Shown: positions 8,686 to 14,962, counted from the stretch's first letter. The stretch: 20,325 bases of DNA from a virus (IMGVR_UViG_3300027782_000456:1-20325); one strand, 5' to 3'. Translations and numbers: made by a program. Notes: generated by a model from the sequence alone, not told the origin.

Positions 8686-9372
8686 ATGGCATTACCTATA
8701 TTATCAGTACCAACATTTGATGTTGATGTGTTTTCGACGAAACAAAAAGTAACGATGAGACCATTTCTGGTCAAAGAAGAGAAAATTCTTATCCTCGCAG
8801 CAGAGTCTGAACAAAGATCAGATATGGTCAGAGCGATGCAACAAGTTGTATTTTCCTGTTCGGACGGTAAACTTGATGCCGAGCAATTACCATTCTTCGA
8901 TTTACAAAATATTTTTATCAGATTGAGATCGCAGTCTATTGGAAAAGATTCGGAGTTCAATCTAATTTGCGGAGAGTGTGGTCACAAGACTGCAACTACA
9001 CTTGATCTCGATAATATACAACTACGAACAAATCCATCTCACAGTAATAAGATTATGATCGATAGTGACATTGGTGTCGTGATGAAGTATCCTACTGCAG
9101 AAATATTATCAAATGAGGATATGCCAATGTTTGATTTGGTGGTTTCATGTATCGATAAGATCTTCACGAAGGAAGAAGTTCACAATGCTTCGGAAGAGGG
9201 ATACGATGAAGTTGCGAAGTTTATCGATGGATTAACAAACGATCAGTTCGAAAAGATTGTTGAATTTTTCTTGACATCCCCTAAGATTTTCCACAATATT
9301 GATTATGTTTGTTCAAAATGTGAAACCGAAAACAGTGTAGTTGTGGATGGTGTTGAAAATTTTTTCGGATAA
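8686..9372 (+). CDS. T4 gp26/gp51-family tail protein (zero-frame product)
   Basis: A 228-aa protein beginning after TTGGAG. The N-terminal block VTMRPFLVKEEKILILAAES with a following LPFFDLQNIFIRLRSQSIG is the signature I associate with the T4 base plate family that holds gp26 and gp51. Residues around 95-101 (CGECGH) and near the C-terminus (CSKCETEN) form a zinc-ribbon-like set of CxxC pairs. The gene lies between a tube-type gene and the tape-measure-type gene, which is the position of tail assembly chaperones (lambda G/T) in other tailed phages. It ends at 9370-9372 just after a run of A and T that fits a -1 frameshift site (see the frameshift product). Role: tail or hub assembly chaperone. 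Confidence 0.78.
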   Translation: MALPILSVPTFDVDVFSTKQKVTMRPFLVKEEKILILAAESEQRSDMVRAMQQVVFSCSDGKLDAEQLPFFDLQNIFIRLRSQSIGKDSEFNLICGECGHKTATTLDLDNIQLRTNPSHSNKIMIDSDIGVVMKYPTAEILSNEDMPMFDLVVSCIDKIFTKEEVHNASEEGYDEVAKFIDGLTNDQFEKIVEFFLTSPKIFHNIDYVCSKCETENSVVVDGVENFFG

Positions 9373-9539
9373 CCCTTTCTCATGATAACTTGATGAATTT
9401 CTATAAAGTTAATTTTATTTTGATGCACGAGCATAAATATAGTTTAACTGAGTTAGAAAATATGATACCGTGGGAGAGGGAAGTCTATATTGGGATGTTG
9501 CTAACACATCTCAAAAAGAAAGCAGAGAATCAGGACTAA
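8686..9539 (+). CDS. Predicted -1 frameshift product of the gp26/gp51-family gene (G/GT-like tail chaperone)
   Basis: If ribosomes slip back one base at 9357-9366, translation continues from 9366 to the TAA at 9537-9539, giving join(8686..9366,9366..9539), 284 aa. The 57-residue extension has no good start of its own. It includes YSLTELENMIPWEREVYIGM and LLTHLKKKAEN, a compact acidic/aromatic motif followed by a basic tail, as in many phage tail chaperone extensions. Its stop overlaps the next ATG by 1 nt (TAATG), the usual coupling to a tape-measure gene. The frame and heptamer are read directly from the sequence; actual slippage is inferred by analogy with lambda gpG/gpGT. Confidence 0.65.
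9357..9366 (+). promoter_or_regulatory. Slippery sequence for -1 ribosomal frameshifting
   Basis: The zero-frame codons GAA AAT TTT TTC GGA TAA contain two overlapping X-XXY-YYZ heptamers: A-AAT-TTT (9357-9363) and T-TTT-TTC (9360-9366). Both allow full re-pairing in the -1 frame, and the zero-frame stop is 1 codon downstream. I did not identify a convincing stimulatory stem downstream. Confidence 0.65.
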
Positions 9540-11842
9540 TGAACGAATTAGACGAAAAAACTGGACCAATAAATGAAAAAGGAACTGCTGGTTCAGGAGT
9601 CGGTCAAGGGCGCACAATCGCTCAATCTGGTTCTACACCAAAAAAAGGCATTGGTAAGGAAGAACAACTTGCTAAGATTTCTGCTGCAGTAAACACAGCA
9701 TCAACTTCCGAAGCAAATGCTTCTGCTACACAATCTATGATTGCATCATTCAGTAAAAGTTTTAATACTGTTGCTCTTGAAATTGTTGGTAAAATAGACG
9801 ATGATCAAAGAGAGTTGATCAAAACAATGGTCGAGGAAATTACAAAACTCCAGACCAAAAACATGAGCGAATTTGAAAAAGCAATCGGTAAAATCACTGG
9901 TATTGCGAAGAAAATGATGGATTCGAACGATCCTAATTTGCAGGCACTTGGTTCTACTATGCAGGATCAAGCGAAAGAAGAATTGTTCAAGGCAAAGGGT
10001 ATTACTCTTACTGGTGAGAAAGATACATTCTTAAACAGAATGGGAAGAGAAGCTGGACTTGATACCGATAAAGAACCTGTTAAGAAAACCGCACGAGGTA
10101 TCGCAAAGGTCGCCAAAGGATTTATATCTAGTAGCGCATCTGGATTTGCTTCAGGACTTAAAGAAAGTTTCAGACCTGAAGGTGGGATGCTTGATAGAGT
10201 ATTAACCACCGACGAAGATAAACGCCAACGCGAATTGGCGAAACTGCAAGAAAACGAAAATGAATCGGGTACTGAATCTCTTGCAGACATGTTCAAAAAA
10301 GTTATTGAAGAAATATTAGATCAAGGTAAACAAGATAATTCAACAACTGGTAATAAAAAAGAAAAACAGCAGTTTCAACCTATTGATAAATTGACTGATT
10401 TAACAGAAGATCAAATTAAAACTCTAGAAGAACAAGGAATTGCTCCTGCTTCCGAAAAAGACATATCATACAGAAAAGACGGTAAACCAGTCAGCAAAGA
10501 TGAAATCAATCAGACCTTAGCAGCATCAAGCGAAAAGCAAGAAGATACTGCAGGAATTTCAGCAGATAATTCTCTAGCAGGAATGGCAGCAGTTGGTGCT
10601 GCTTTAGTTGCTCTACAATCCAATTCAGATGATTCGCTTGAGATATCAAAAAAACTTCTAGAGAAAATGGAATTTCTTGCATCTTGGTTTGAAACAAACG
10701 GGGCAAGTTTAGGTGGCGGCGGCGGTGGTGGAGGCGGTATACTTGATACTGCTGCGCAAGTTGCTGGTGGCGCATTGGGCGGTGGTTTGGGAATGGGAGC
10801 ATTAGCAACTGGTGCTGCCGTAACAGCAGGTGTCGCTGGTGTTGCATATGGTGCATATAAAGGATACACTGGATACCAGGATGCGAAACAACAAGAAGGT
10901 GCAGCAAATAAAGATATCGACGAGAAAGTTTCTCGGGGAGAACTTACACAGGCACAAGGATTAGATCAAAAAGATAAAACTAAAAAAACTGCTAGAGTGG
11001 AAAAATCCAAAGCAGTCGGCGAAGGTGCGGGTATCGCAGCAGGTGCTGCTGGTGGCGCTCTATTGGGCGCAACATATGGTTCTGCTCTTGGACCGATTGG
11101 TACAGCAGTCGGTGGAGTTGGCGGCGCTCTTGTCGGCGGTTTCCTCGGCGGTGGCGGTGGAAAATATTTGGGTGAAAAGGCCGGACAACTTAGCAACTGG
11201 TGGAAAGGCGATAGCGATAAAGCAGCAGCGATTGATGAAAAGGTCAAAAAGGGTGAGATAAGCAAAGCAGAAGGCGATAAACTCAAAAAACAACTAAAAC
11301 CTTCTGGGGGAGACAAGGTAAAGGGTGCCGCAAAAGGCGCTGCGATGGGTTCTTTTTTGGGTCCAGTTGGTGCGGTTGCTGGTGCAGCATATGGATTCTT
11401 CAATCAAGATGAAGCAAAAGCAGAAGCACCTGTTAAACCAAAGGCAAAAGCGACAGTAGAAAAATCAAAAGAAACAGTTAAACCTAAAGCAGTAGAAACT
11501 GTTAAGAAAGCAACCGAACCAAAGAAAAAGGAAGTAGCACCGTCTTTAGATGCAGGTAAGGTCGAGAGTAAAGGTAATCAAACGGGCGAACAAATTTCAC
11601 CAAAGAAGAAAACTGGTAAAACCGAAACAGGAAAGAACGTTGACGGTGCATTGGTTGAAGCAGGAACTGCTGCGACAAAGGAAAAAATGCAAGTGAATGT
11701 TCCACCGCCAACAGTGATTAATCAAGGCGGAGGTGGCGGGGATAAATCTGGTCCAAGTATGACGCCACAAGGAGGCGTAGGAGCAGTACGATCAGACGAT
11801 CCTACTTGGTTACAATATCAACGTAAACGAGTTGCGGTTTAA
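9539..11842 (+). CDS. Tape-measure-type tail protein with glycine-zipper membrane segments
   Basis: A 767-aa protein from the ATG at 9539 (AGGA 5 nt upstream, overlapping the frameshift product's stop). A GTG at 9470 in the same frame would lie inside the chaperone extension and is not preferred. The N-terminal half is charged and helical. A poly-Gly run (about residues 392-400) leads to three Gly/Ala-rich hydrophobic stretches: AQVAGGALGGGLGMGALATG, GIAAGAAGGALLGATYGSAL and KGAAKGAAMGSFLGPVGAVA. The last ~170 residues are Lys/Thr/Pro/Gly-rich and end DPTWLQYQRKRVAV. A motif IDEKVxxGELxxAxG occurs twice, each before a Gly/Ala segment. Length, position after a frameshifting chaperone, and membrane-like segments fit a tape measure or T4 gp29-like hub protein; at ~1.5 Å per residue the tail would be ~115 nm. 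Sequence similarity to gp29 itself is not evident. Confidence 0.62.
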   Translation: MNELDEKTGPINEKGTAGSGVGQGRTIAQSGSTPKKGIGKEEQLAKISAAVNTASTSEANASATQSMIASFSKSFNTVALEIVGKIDDDQRELIKTMVEEITKLQTKNMSEFEKAIGKITGIAKKMMDSNDPNLQALGSTMQDQAKEELFKAKGITLTGEKDTFLNRMGREAGLDTDKEPVKKTARGIAKVAKGFISSSASGFASGLKESFRPEGGMLDRVLTTDEDKRQRELAKLQENENESGTESLADMFKKVIEEILDQGKQDNSTTGNKKEKQQFQPIDKLTDLTEDQIKTLEEQGIAPASEKDISYRKDGKPVSKDEINQTLAASSEKQEDTAGISADNSLAGMAAVGAALVALQSNSDDSLEISKKLLEKMEFLASWFETNGASLGGGGGGGGGILDTAAQVAGGALGGGLGMGALATGAAVTAGVAGVAYGAYKGYTGYQDAKQQEGAANKDIDEKVSRGELTQAQGLDQKDKTKKTARVEKSKAVGEGAGIAAGAAGGALLGATYGSALGPIGTAVGGVGGALVGGFLGGGGGKYLGEKAGQLSNWWKGDSDKAAAIDEKVKKGEISKAEGDKLKKQLKPSGGDKVKGAAKGAAMGSFLGPVGAVAGAAYGFFNQDEAKAEAPVKPKAKATVEKSKETVKPKAVETVKKATEPKKKEVAPSLDAGKVESKGNQTGEQISPKKKTGKTETGKNVDGALVEAGTAATKEKMQVNVPPPTVINQGGGGGDKSGPSMTPQGGVGAVRSDDPTWLQYQRKRVAV

Positions 11843-11869
11843 AAAAGGGGGACAATAAGTCCCCCTTTT
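11843..11869. terminator. Bidirectional rho-independent terminator
   Basis: AAAAGGGGGAC, loop AATAA, then GTCCCCCTTTT forms an 11-bp perfect stem with a U-tract on either strand. It begins directly after the tape-measure stop and ends 4 nt before the end of gp32 on the opposite strand, so it serves both convergent operons. Confidence 0.92.
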
Positions 11870-11873
11870 CATT

Positions 11874-12797
11874 TTAGTCGTCAGCGAGACTCGAGAAGTA
11901 ACTCATCGTTTCATCGTCACTGTCTTCTTTCCATGGTGCCGAGTCATCCGTTGCCTTAGCAGCAGGTGCATTACGCATCTTGGTTTCAACGAACAGTTCG
12001 TCTTCAGCATCAAGCGGATTAACCTTCTCAGCAGTTGCCATACGAGCACCACCTGTGAGAACAGCATTCATCTTTGCTTTCAGTTCATCATATGACTTAA
12101 AGTTCGAAGGATCTAGGAAAGTGGCAAGCGAATGCGCATTCTTCCAGATCTGCTCCAACTTGTCTTCGTCTTCCGAGAGAGGAGTTGGACCATCGAATTC
12201 TGACTTATCGTAATTACGATAACCTTCAACCTGACGAATGCGCAACTTGAAGTTAGCACCTTCCCAGAGGTCGAACGGATTGACTGGTTTCTCATCCTCG
12301 AAGGTTGGTTGCATTACATCCTTGATCTTGTCAAAGATTTTCTTACCATACTTGTAAAGGAATACCTTACCTTCATTCTCAGGATTTGCTGGATCGCGAA
12401 TCACTAGAACGTTGGAGATGTAGGAAAGACGACGCTTTTGCTTACGAGCGATTTCCTTATTCGCTTCGATACCTGAGTTCCAAAGTTCGGAATTCAGTTC
12501 GCCGACTGGATCTGGTTTGTTGATTGTGGTCAACGAGTTTTCGATATACCACTTTCCAGTTGGTCCCTGGAAACCATGATCAAAAATGCGAACCCATGGA
12601 AGTTCCTCACCAGAAGGTGCAGGAAGAAAGCGAAGAACTGCTTGACCATTACCTGCCTTATCGACAGTTGGTTTCCAGAAGCGATCATCGTCACCACGCT
12701 TTTCATTTGATGGGTTTGCGATTGACTCAACTGCTTTCATGAGTGAGTCGAAGTTTCCGCGATTTTTACGGAGTTCTGATAGTGAATTAATTGACAT
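11874..12797 (-). CDS. gp32: Single-stranded DNA binding protein gp32
   Basis: A 307-aa protein matching T4 gp32 (301 aa) throughout. There is a basic N-terminal region (SELRKNRGNFDSL) for cooperative contacts, a core OB fold with KWYIENSLTTINK, SYISNVLVIRDPANPENEGK, VFLYKYGKKIFDKI and DLWEGANFKLRIRQVEGYRN, and an acidic C-terminal tail ending DDETMSYFSSLADD. It coats ssDNA in replication and recombination and recruits partners through the acidic tail. The protein contains no cysteine, so the His-Cys3 zinc site of T4 gp32 is absent. The start has AAGGA 8 nt upstream. It is the last gene of the gp33-gp59-57aa-gp32 cluster, the same order as in T4 (33-59-32) apart from the inserted small gene. 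Confidence 0.95.
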   Translation of the reverse strand: MSINSLSELRKNRGNFDSLMKAVESIANPSNEKRGDDDRFWKPTVDKAGNGQAVLRFLPAPSGEELPWVRIFDHGFQGPTGKWYIENSLTTINKPDPVGELNSELWNSGIEANKEIARKQKRRLSYISNVLVIRDPANPENEGKVFLYKYGKKIFDKIKDVMQPTFEDEKPVNPFDLWEGANFKLRIRQVEGYRNYDKSEFDGPTPLSEDEDKLEQIWKNAHSLATFLDPSNFKSYDELKAKMNAVLTGGARMATAEKVNPLDAEDELFVETKMRNAPAAKATDDSAPWKEDSDDETMSYFSSLADD

Positions 12798-12826
12798 ATG
12801 TATTGTCCTTATATTTGCGTTGTATG

Positions 12827-13000
12827 TTAGTATTTACGGTTTGTATTGTAATCATCGTAGTCATCATACTCATCTGTATCATTTCTACTAGAGTATTTAT
12901 ACAAGTTTTTACGGTGCTTATTTGATTTATCAACACCCTTGCGTACTTCTTTTACTCGGGGTTCAGACCCGTAGTAGTCCTTACTTCTTGAGTTACTCAT
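12827..13000 (-). CDS. Small T4-like protein of unknown function (57 aa)
   Basis: The ATG at 12998-13000 directly follows the gp59 stop (TAGATG) and the frame closes with TAA at 12827-12829, 29 nt before gp32. The N-terminal half is basic (KEVRKGVDKSNKHRKNLYKY) and the C-terminal half acidic and Tyr-rich (DEYDDYDDYN). I do not recognise a family with a function. Coupling to gp59 and the gp32 cluster suggests a replication-associated role, which is inference. A late promoter box for gp32 lies within it. Confidence 0.7.
   Translation of the reverse strand: MSNSRSKDYYGSEPRVKEVRKGVDKSNKHRKNLYKYSSRNDTDEYDDYDDYNTNRKY
12894..12901 (-). promoter_or_regulatory. Internal T4-type late promoter ahead of gp32
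   Basis: The minus strand reads TATAAATA inside the 57-aa gene. The predicted start is near 12888, about 90 nt before the gp32 ATG. T4 gp32 is also made from several promoters through infection, so a separate late source is plausible, though the box also encodes part of the small protein. Confidence 0.5.
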
Positions 13001-13603
13001 CTAACAGACCACTTGGCCTTTCTCCTTATTCCATAGTTCAAAGAATTTTGTTCGATCTATACGAACGAACGGACGGTACTTAATTATCAAAAGATTTAAA
13101 TCATTCCAGATAAAATCGTTCAACAATTCAGTAGTTACATTATACCTGAAATCTAGTAGTTTGTCAAGTATAATAACTGTTTCTAGTGAAATTTTTTTAC
13201 CAAGTAACATCTTAATTAATATTGGATGTTGATTGCTAACAGATACAAAAGGATCTTGTTCTGACTTCTCTGCCTCTAAGAGTAAGCGACTAATATCATC
13301 TGCAAACATGTAAGACAATCTATCTTGTCTACCCTTCCACTTTTCATAAATGTCATCAGAATCTGCACTAAAGATGCCGCCGTTTTTATCTCCTGTTGCA
13401 AAGTTTGCAACAAAGTAGTTGATAATTTCTTGGCGAGTGACGAACTTCTTCGCCAGTTTCCTGAATAGGAAAACATCCCTCCGTTTTAAGAAGGCAGATT
13501 CTGATGCCTTGACAGCACCCTTGGTTTTGGTGATGTCATATGACTCAGTAGTGAAATGTAGTTTAAGTGCCATGTAGAGGCGATAAACTTCATACGCTTC
13601 CAT
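13001..13603 (-). CDS. gp59: gp59, loader of the replicative helicase
   Basis: A 200-aa protein (T4 gp59: 217 aa). Matching features are VYRLYMALKLHFTTESYDIT near the start, SAFLKRRDVFLFRKLAKKF (T4 AAYQKRRDKYFFQKLSEKY), a central FVANFATGDKNGGIFS, and the C-terminal half with ISLETVIILDKLLDF (T4 ISFETFILLDSFL) and LLNDFIWNDLNLLIIKYRPF. gp59 binds fork DNA and gp32 and loads the gp41 helicase. The start overlaps the gp33 stop (TAATG), and the next gene begins right after its TAG. Confidence 0.9.
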   Translation of the reverse strand: MEAYEVYRLYMALKLHFTTESYDITKTKGAVKASESAFLKRRDVFLFRKLAKKFVTRQEIINYFVANFATGDKNGGIFSADSDDIYEKWKGRQDRLSYMFADDISRLLLEAEKSEQDPFVSVSNQHPILIKMLLGKKISLETVIILDKLLDFRYNVTTELLNDFIWNDLNLLIIKYRPFVRIDRTKFFELWNKEKGQVVC

Positions 13604-13878
13604 TAAAGTGGTAATTTCCCGCCAGATTTTCGCTTTAGCATATTTAGTTCTTCTGCTTCTGCTCGAATCTTTTCTTTCAGAGAAGTGGTGAGTAATACAG
13701 CAACAGATTCCATCTCAATATCTTTTTTGATACAATAATCAAGAAGAATATCCAAACAAGGAATACCATTCTCGAATGATTGTTTCTCCACGAATTGAGA
13801 GAACTCTATTGCTGTATTATACTCTTTCGTAATTAAAAATTCATTGGTTACTTCAGAACCATCCATTACCATGTTCAA
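13603..13878 (-). CDS. gp33: gp33, late transcription coactivator
   Basis: A protein of about 91 aa (T4 gp33: 112 aa). The C-terminal half, with LDILLDYCIKKDIEMESVAV, LLTTSLKEKIRAEAEELNML and KRKSGGKLPL, is the conserved gp33 portion that binds the RNA polymerase beta flap and contacts the sliding clamp through its C-terminal hydrophobic end (LPL here). Together with gp55 and gp45 it activates TATAAATA late promoters, several of which occur here. The start is uncertain: TTG at 13876-13878 has AGGA 8 nt upstream, while ATGs follow at 13870-13872 and 13864-13866. It is adjacent to gp59, as in T4. Confidence 0.82.
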   Translation of the reverse strand: MNMVMDGSEVTNEFLITKEYNTAIEFSQFVEKQSFENGIPCLDILLDYCIKKDIEMESVAVLLTTSLKEKIRAEAEELNMLKRKSGGKLPL

Positions 13879-13883
13879 TGTTA

Positions 13884-14489
13884 TTATCCTGCATAAAAAA
13901 TGTGATCACCGATTTTCGCAACACGCTTCAGATTCCATCTTGGATTAACATAATCCGCATGGTAGAATAGCACGTTACGTCCAAGTATACCCTGATTTGC
14001 CCCAGAAAGCAATACTTTTTCAGCAACTTTTTTTGATTCTGAATATTGCTGGGCACTGCGTATGCTCTTGTTACCTTCGCATACCCATGAGAACTGGCAA
14101 ACACGCTTAGTTCTTTGATACACGACTGCGCATACAGACTTCGGGAACTTGGGACTTTTTACGCGATTGATAGTTACTGCAGCAACCGCCAACTTTCCTT
14201 GAGTTGACTGGTTTCCTGCCTCGTAGTAAATATTGTCTGCTAGACATTTCAATTCGCGATTATTTGCTAAATGTATGTTTTGGGTTTCAATTTTTCTTAA
14301 TGCGGTTTTCTTTTTTTCTTCTGCCGCATCTTCTTTAATCTCTTGGATTACTTCTACAAAGCCAAGGGAGTATTCCCTTGTATCTCTCTCGATAGCATCT
14401 TCAGCATATGAATTGATTCCATATAAACTATATACTAATACTGTAAAAATCGAAAGAAACTTGAAAAACTTCTTGTTAAAGGAAGTCAT
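13884..14489 (-). CDS. Endolysin: secreted SleB-type cell wall hydrolase
   Basis: A 201-aa protein. Residues 1-29 form a signal peptide or signal-anchor (basic FNKKFFKFL, hydrophobic core, then INSYA-ED). A charged linker (30-75) precedes a Hydrolase_2/SleB domain: LKCLADNIYYEAGNQSTQGK with Glu90 as likely catalytic acid, LAVAAVTINRVKSPKFPKSV, CAVVYQ and CQFSWVCEG, then a C-terminal YHADYVNPRW and IGDHIFYAG. Such enzymes cut peptidoglycan glycan strands or muropeptides. The exported form suggests Sec-dependent release and lysis timing by a pinholin-like system or membrane tether; no holin is visible. AGGAAATAAG precedes the ATG. A late promoter and two leader hairpins lie upstream. Confidence 0.85.
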   Translation of the reverse strand: MTSFNKKFFKFLSIFTVLVYSLYGINSYAEDAIERDTREYSLGFVEVIQEIKEDAAEEKKKTALRKIETQNIHLANNRELKCLADNIYYEAGNQSTQGKLAVAAVTINRVKSPKFPKSVCAVVYQRTKRVCQFSWVCEGNKSIRSAQQYSESKKVAEKVLLSGANQGILGRNVLFYHADYVNPRWNLKRVAKIGDHIFYAG

Positions 14490-14527
14490 CTTATTTCCTA
14501 ATACTCGTTAAACTTGAGAGGGTATTA

Positions 14528-14549
14528 ACCAGTGACTCCCCACACTGGT
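14528..14549 (-). promoter_or_regulatory. Leader hairpin upstream of the endolysin
   Basis: ACCAGTG and CACTGGT form a 7-bp perfect stem with an 8-nt loop, 39 nt before the endolysin ATG. It does not cover the ribosome binding site. There is no U-tract, so it is not a terminator; it may stabilise the mRNA. Confidence 0.45.
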
Positions 14550-14559
14550 GCCCGAAGAC

Positions 14560-14606
14560 AAAAAAACCTACTAGGCGTGCTTTTTCAAGTAGAGGCATAG
14601 TAGGTT
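14560..14606 (-). terminator. Rho-independent terminator of the tmRNA gene
   Basis: On the minus strand AACCTACTA (14606-14598) pairs perfectly with TAGTAGGTT (14573-14565), with a 24-nt loop, and is followed by seven T (14566-14560). It ends the tmRNA transcription unit before the endolysin. A late promoter lies just upstream, so late endolysin transcripts would start with this hairpin (see findings). Confidence 0.75.
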
Positions 14607-14613
14607 ATGCAAA

Positions 14614-14621
14614 TATTTATA
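14614..14621 (-). promoter_or_regulatory. T4-type late promoter for the endolysin
   Basis: The minus strand reads TATAAATA, an exact late consensus, about 125 nt upstream of the endolysin ATG. With T4 spacing the start would be the A at 14608, two bases before the terminator stem. The timing fits a lysis gene. Confidence 0.7.
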
Positions 14622-14627
14622 AGTATG

Positions 14628-14835
14628 GAACCGCAGCAAGACTCGGTTCAACCGTTTAATCGAACGGTTGATAGTTTTATTCTGTTTCGAGGAAAAACTA
14701 TCAAAAACCCAATGCTAGCTTAAGCAGCTAGAGCAAAGGCAACGTTATCGTTTGCATTTACAGTTTGTGGCGCTTTGCCAGTCAATCAGTCTCGGTATTC
14801 CTATTACACGAAAATCGAATTCCAAGGTCACCCCC
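14628..14835 (-). ncRNA. ssrA: tmRNA coding piece (tag ANDNVAFALAA)
   Basis: It begins at G 14835 with the 5' acceptor strand, then a D-loop-like GACCTTGGAATTCGA. The resume codon GCA is at 14755-14753 and the stop TAA at 14722-14720. A hairpin CTAGC-TGCTTAA-GCTAG straddles the stop, as in the usual tmRNA helix 5. An 11-bp perfect stem (14694-14704 with 14668-14678) and two further stems follow. The 3' end is not fixed by sequence alone; it lies before the terminator at 14560-14606. Confidence 0.82.
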
Positions 14836-14900
14836 ATCAACTATCAAGTGCCGAATTACATACGCAATTCCCGTGCCAAGCAAACTAAACACTTGATAGA
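14836..14900 (-). other. Intervening segment of the permuted tmRNA precursor
   Basis: Ten-base arms CTATCAAGTG (14899-14890) and CACTTGATAG (14850-14841) pair perfectly next to the acceptor stem, with an inner GAATT/AATTC hairpin (14853-14870). The fold continues the acceptor stem and would hold the two halves together until RNase cleavage removes it. Confidence 0.75.
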
Positions 14901-14962
14901 TGGTGGAGGTGGAGGGAGTCGAACCCTCGTCTTTCCGCTTTTATTGTCAACTGTCAACAACT
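14901..14962 (-). ncRNA. ssrA: tmRNA acceptor piece
   Basis: Contains the T-arm (GAGGG-TTCGACT-CCCTC), the 3' acceptor strand CACCTCC, discriminator A and CCA. The 5' boundary is set only by the predicted transcription start near 14962-14964. The GCGGAAAG segment before the T-arm may pair with TTTTC of the coding piece as helix 2; this is a weak inference. Confidence 0.8.

Larger units (their letters stand above)
14628..14962 (-). ncRNA. ssrA: Permuted two-piece tmRNA gene (precursor)
   Basis: Reading the minus strand: an acceptor segment (about 14962-14901) ends with T-arm GAGGG-TTCGACT-CCCTC, acceptor strand CACCTCC, discriminator A and encoded CCA (14903-14901). An intervening segment (14900-14836) follows. 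The coding piece starts GGGGGTG at 14835. GGGGGTG pairs over all 7 positions with CACCTCC and places a G-U wobble at the third pair, the alanine identity element. The tag frame at 14755-14720 reads GCA AAC GAT AAC ... GCT GCT TAA, encoding ANDNVAFALAA. Downstream are hairpins at 14668-14704, 14650-14669 and 14628-14649. The order acceptor-spacer-coding is the permuted arrangement of alphaproteobacterial tmRNAs. Role: rescue of stalled ribosomes with Ala-charged RNA and SmpB, tagging products for ClpXP-type proteolysis. Ends of the mature pieces are estimates; smpB is not in this window. Confidence 0.9.

Noticed and set aside
9432-9439. CATAAATA as a late promoter for the tape-measure-type gene
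   Set aside because: One mismatch to the consensus and it encodes His-Lys-Tyr in the conserved frameshift extension; possible but unsupported.
9470-9538. GTG at 9470 as start of the tape-measure-type gene
   Set aside because: It would overlap the conserved chaperone extension by 69 nt; the ATG at 9539 has a ribosome binding site and TAATG coupling.
10966-11403. Minus-strand open frame of 145 codons
   Set aside because: Pro/Ala-rich antisense shadow of the glycine-zipper part of the tape-measure-type gene.
14901-14940. Apparent tRNA 3' end (T-arm and CCA) read as a normal tRNA
   Set aside because: No D-arm or anticodon arm precedes it; the missing 5' acceptor strand is found downstream, which identifies a permuted tmRNA.
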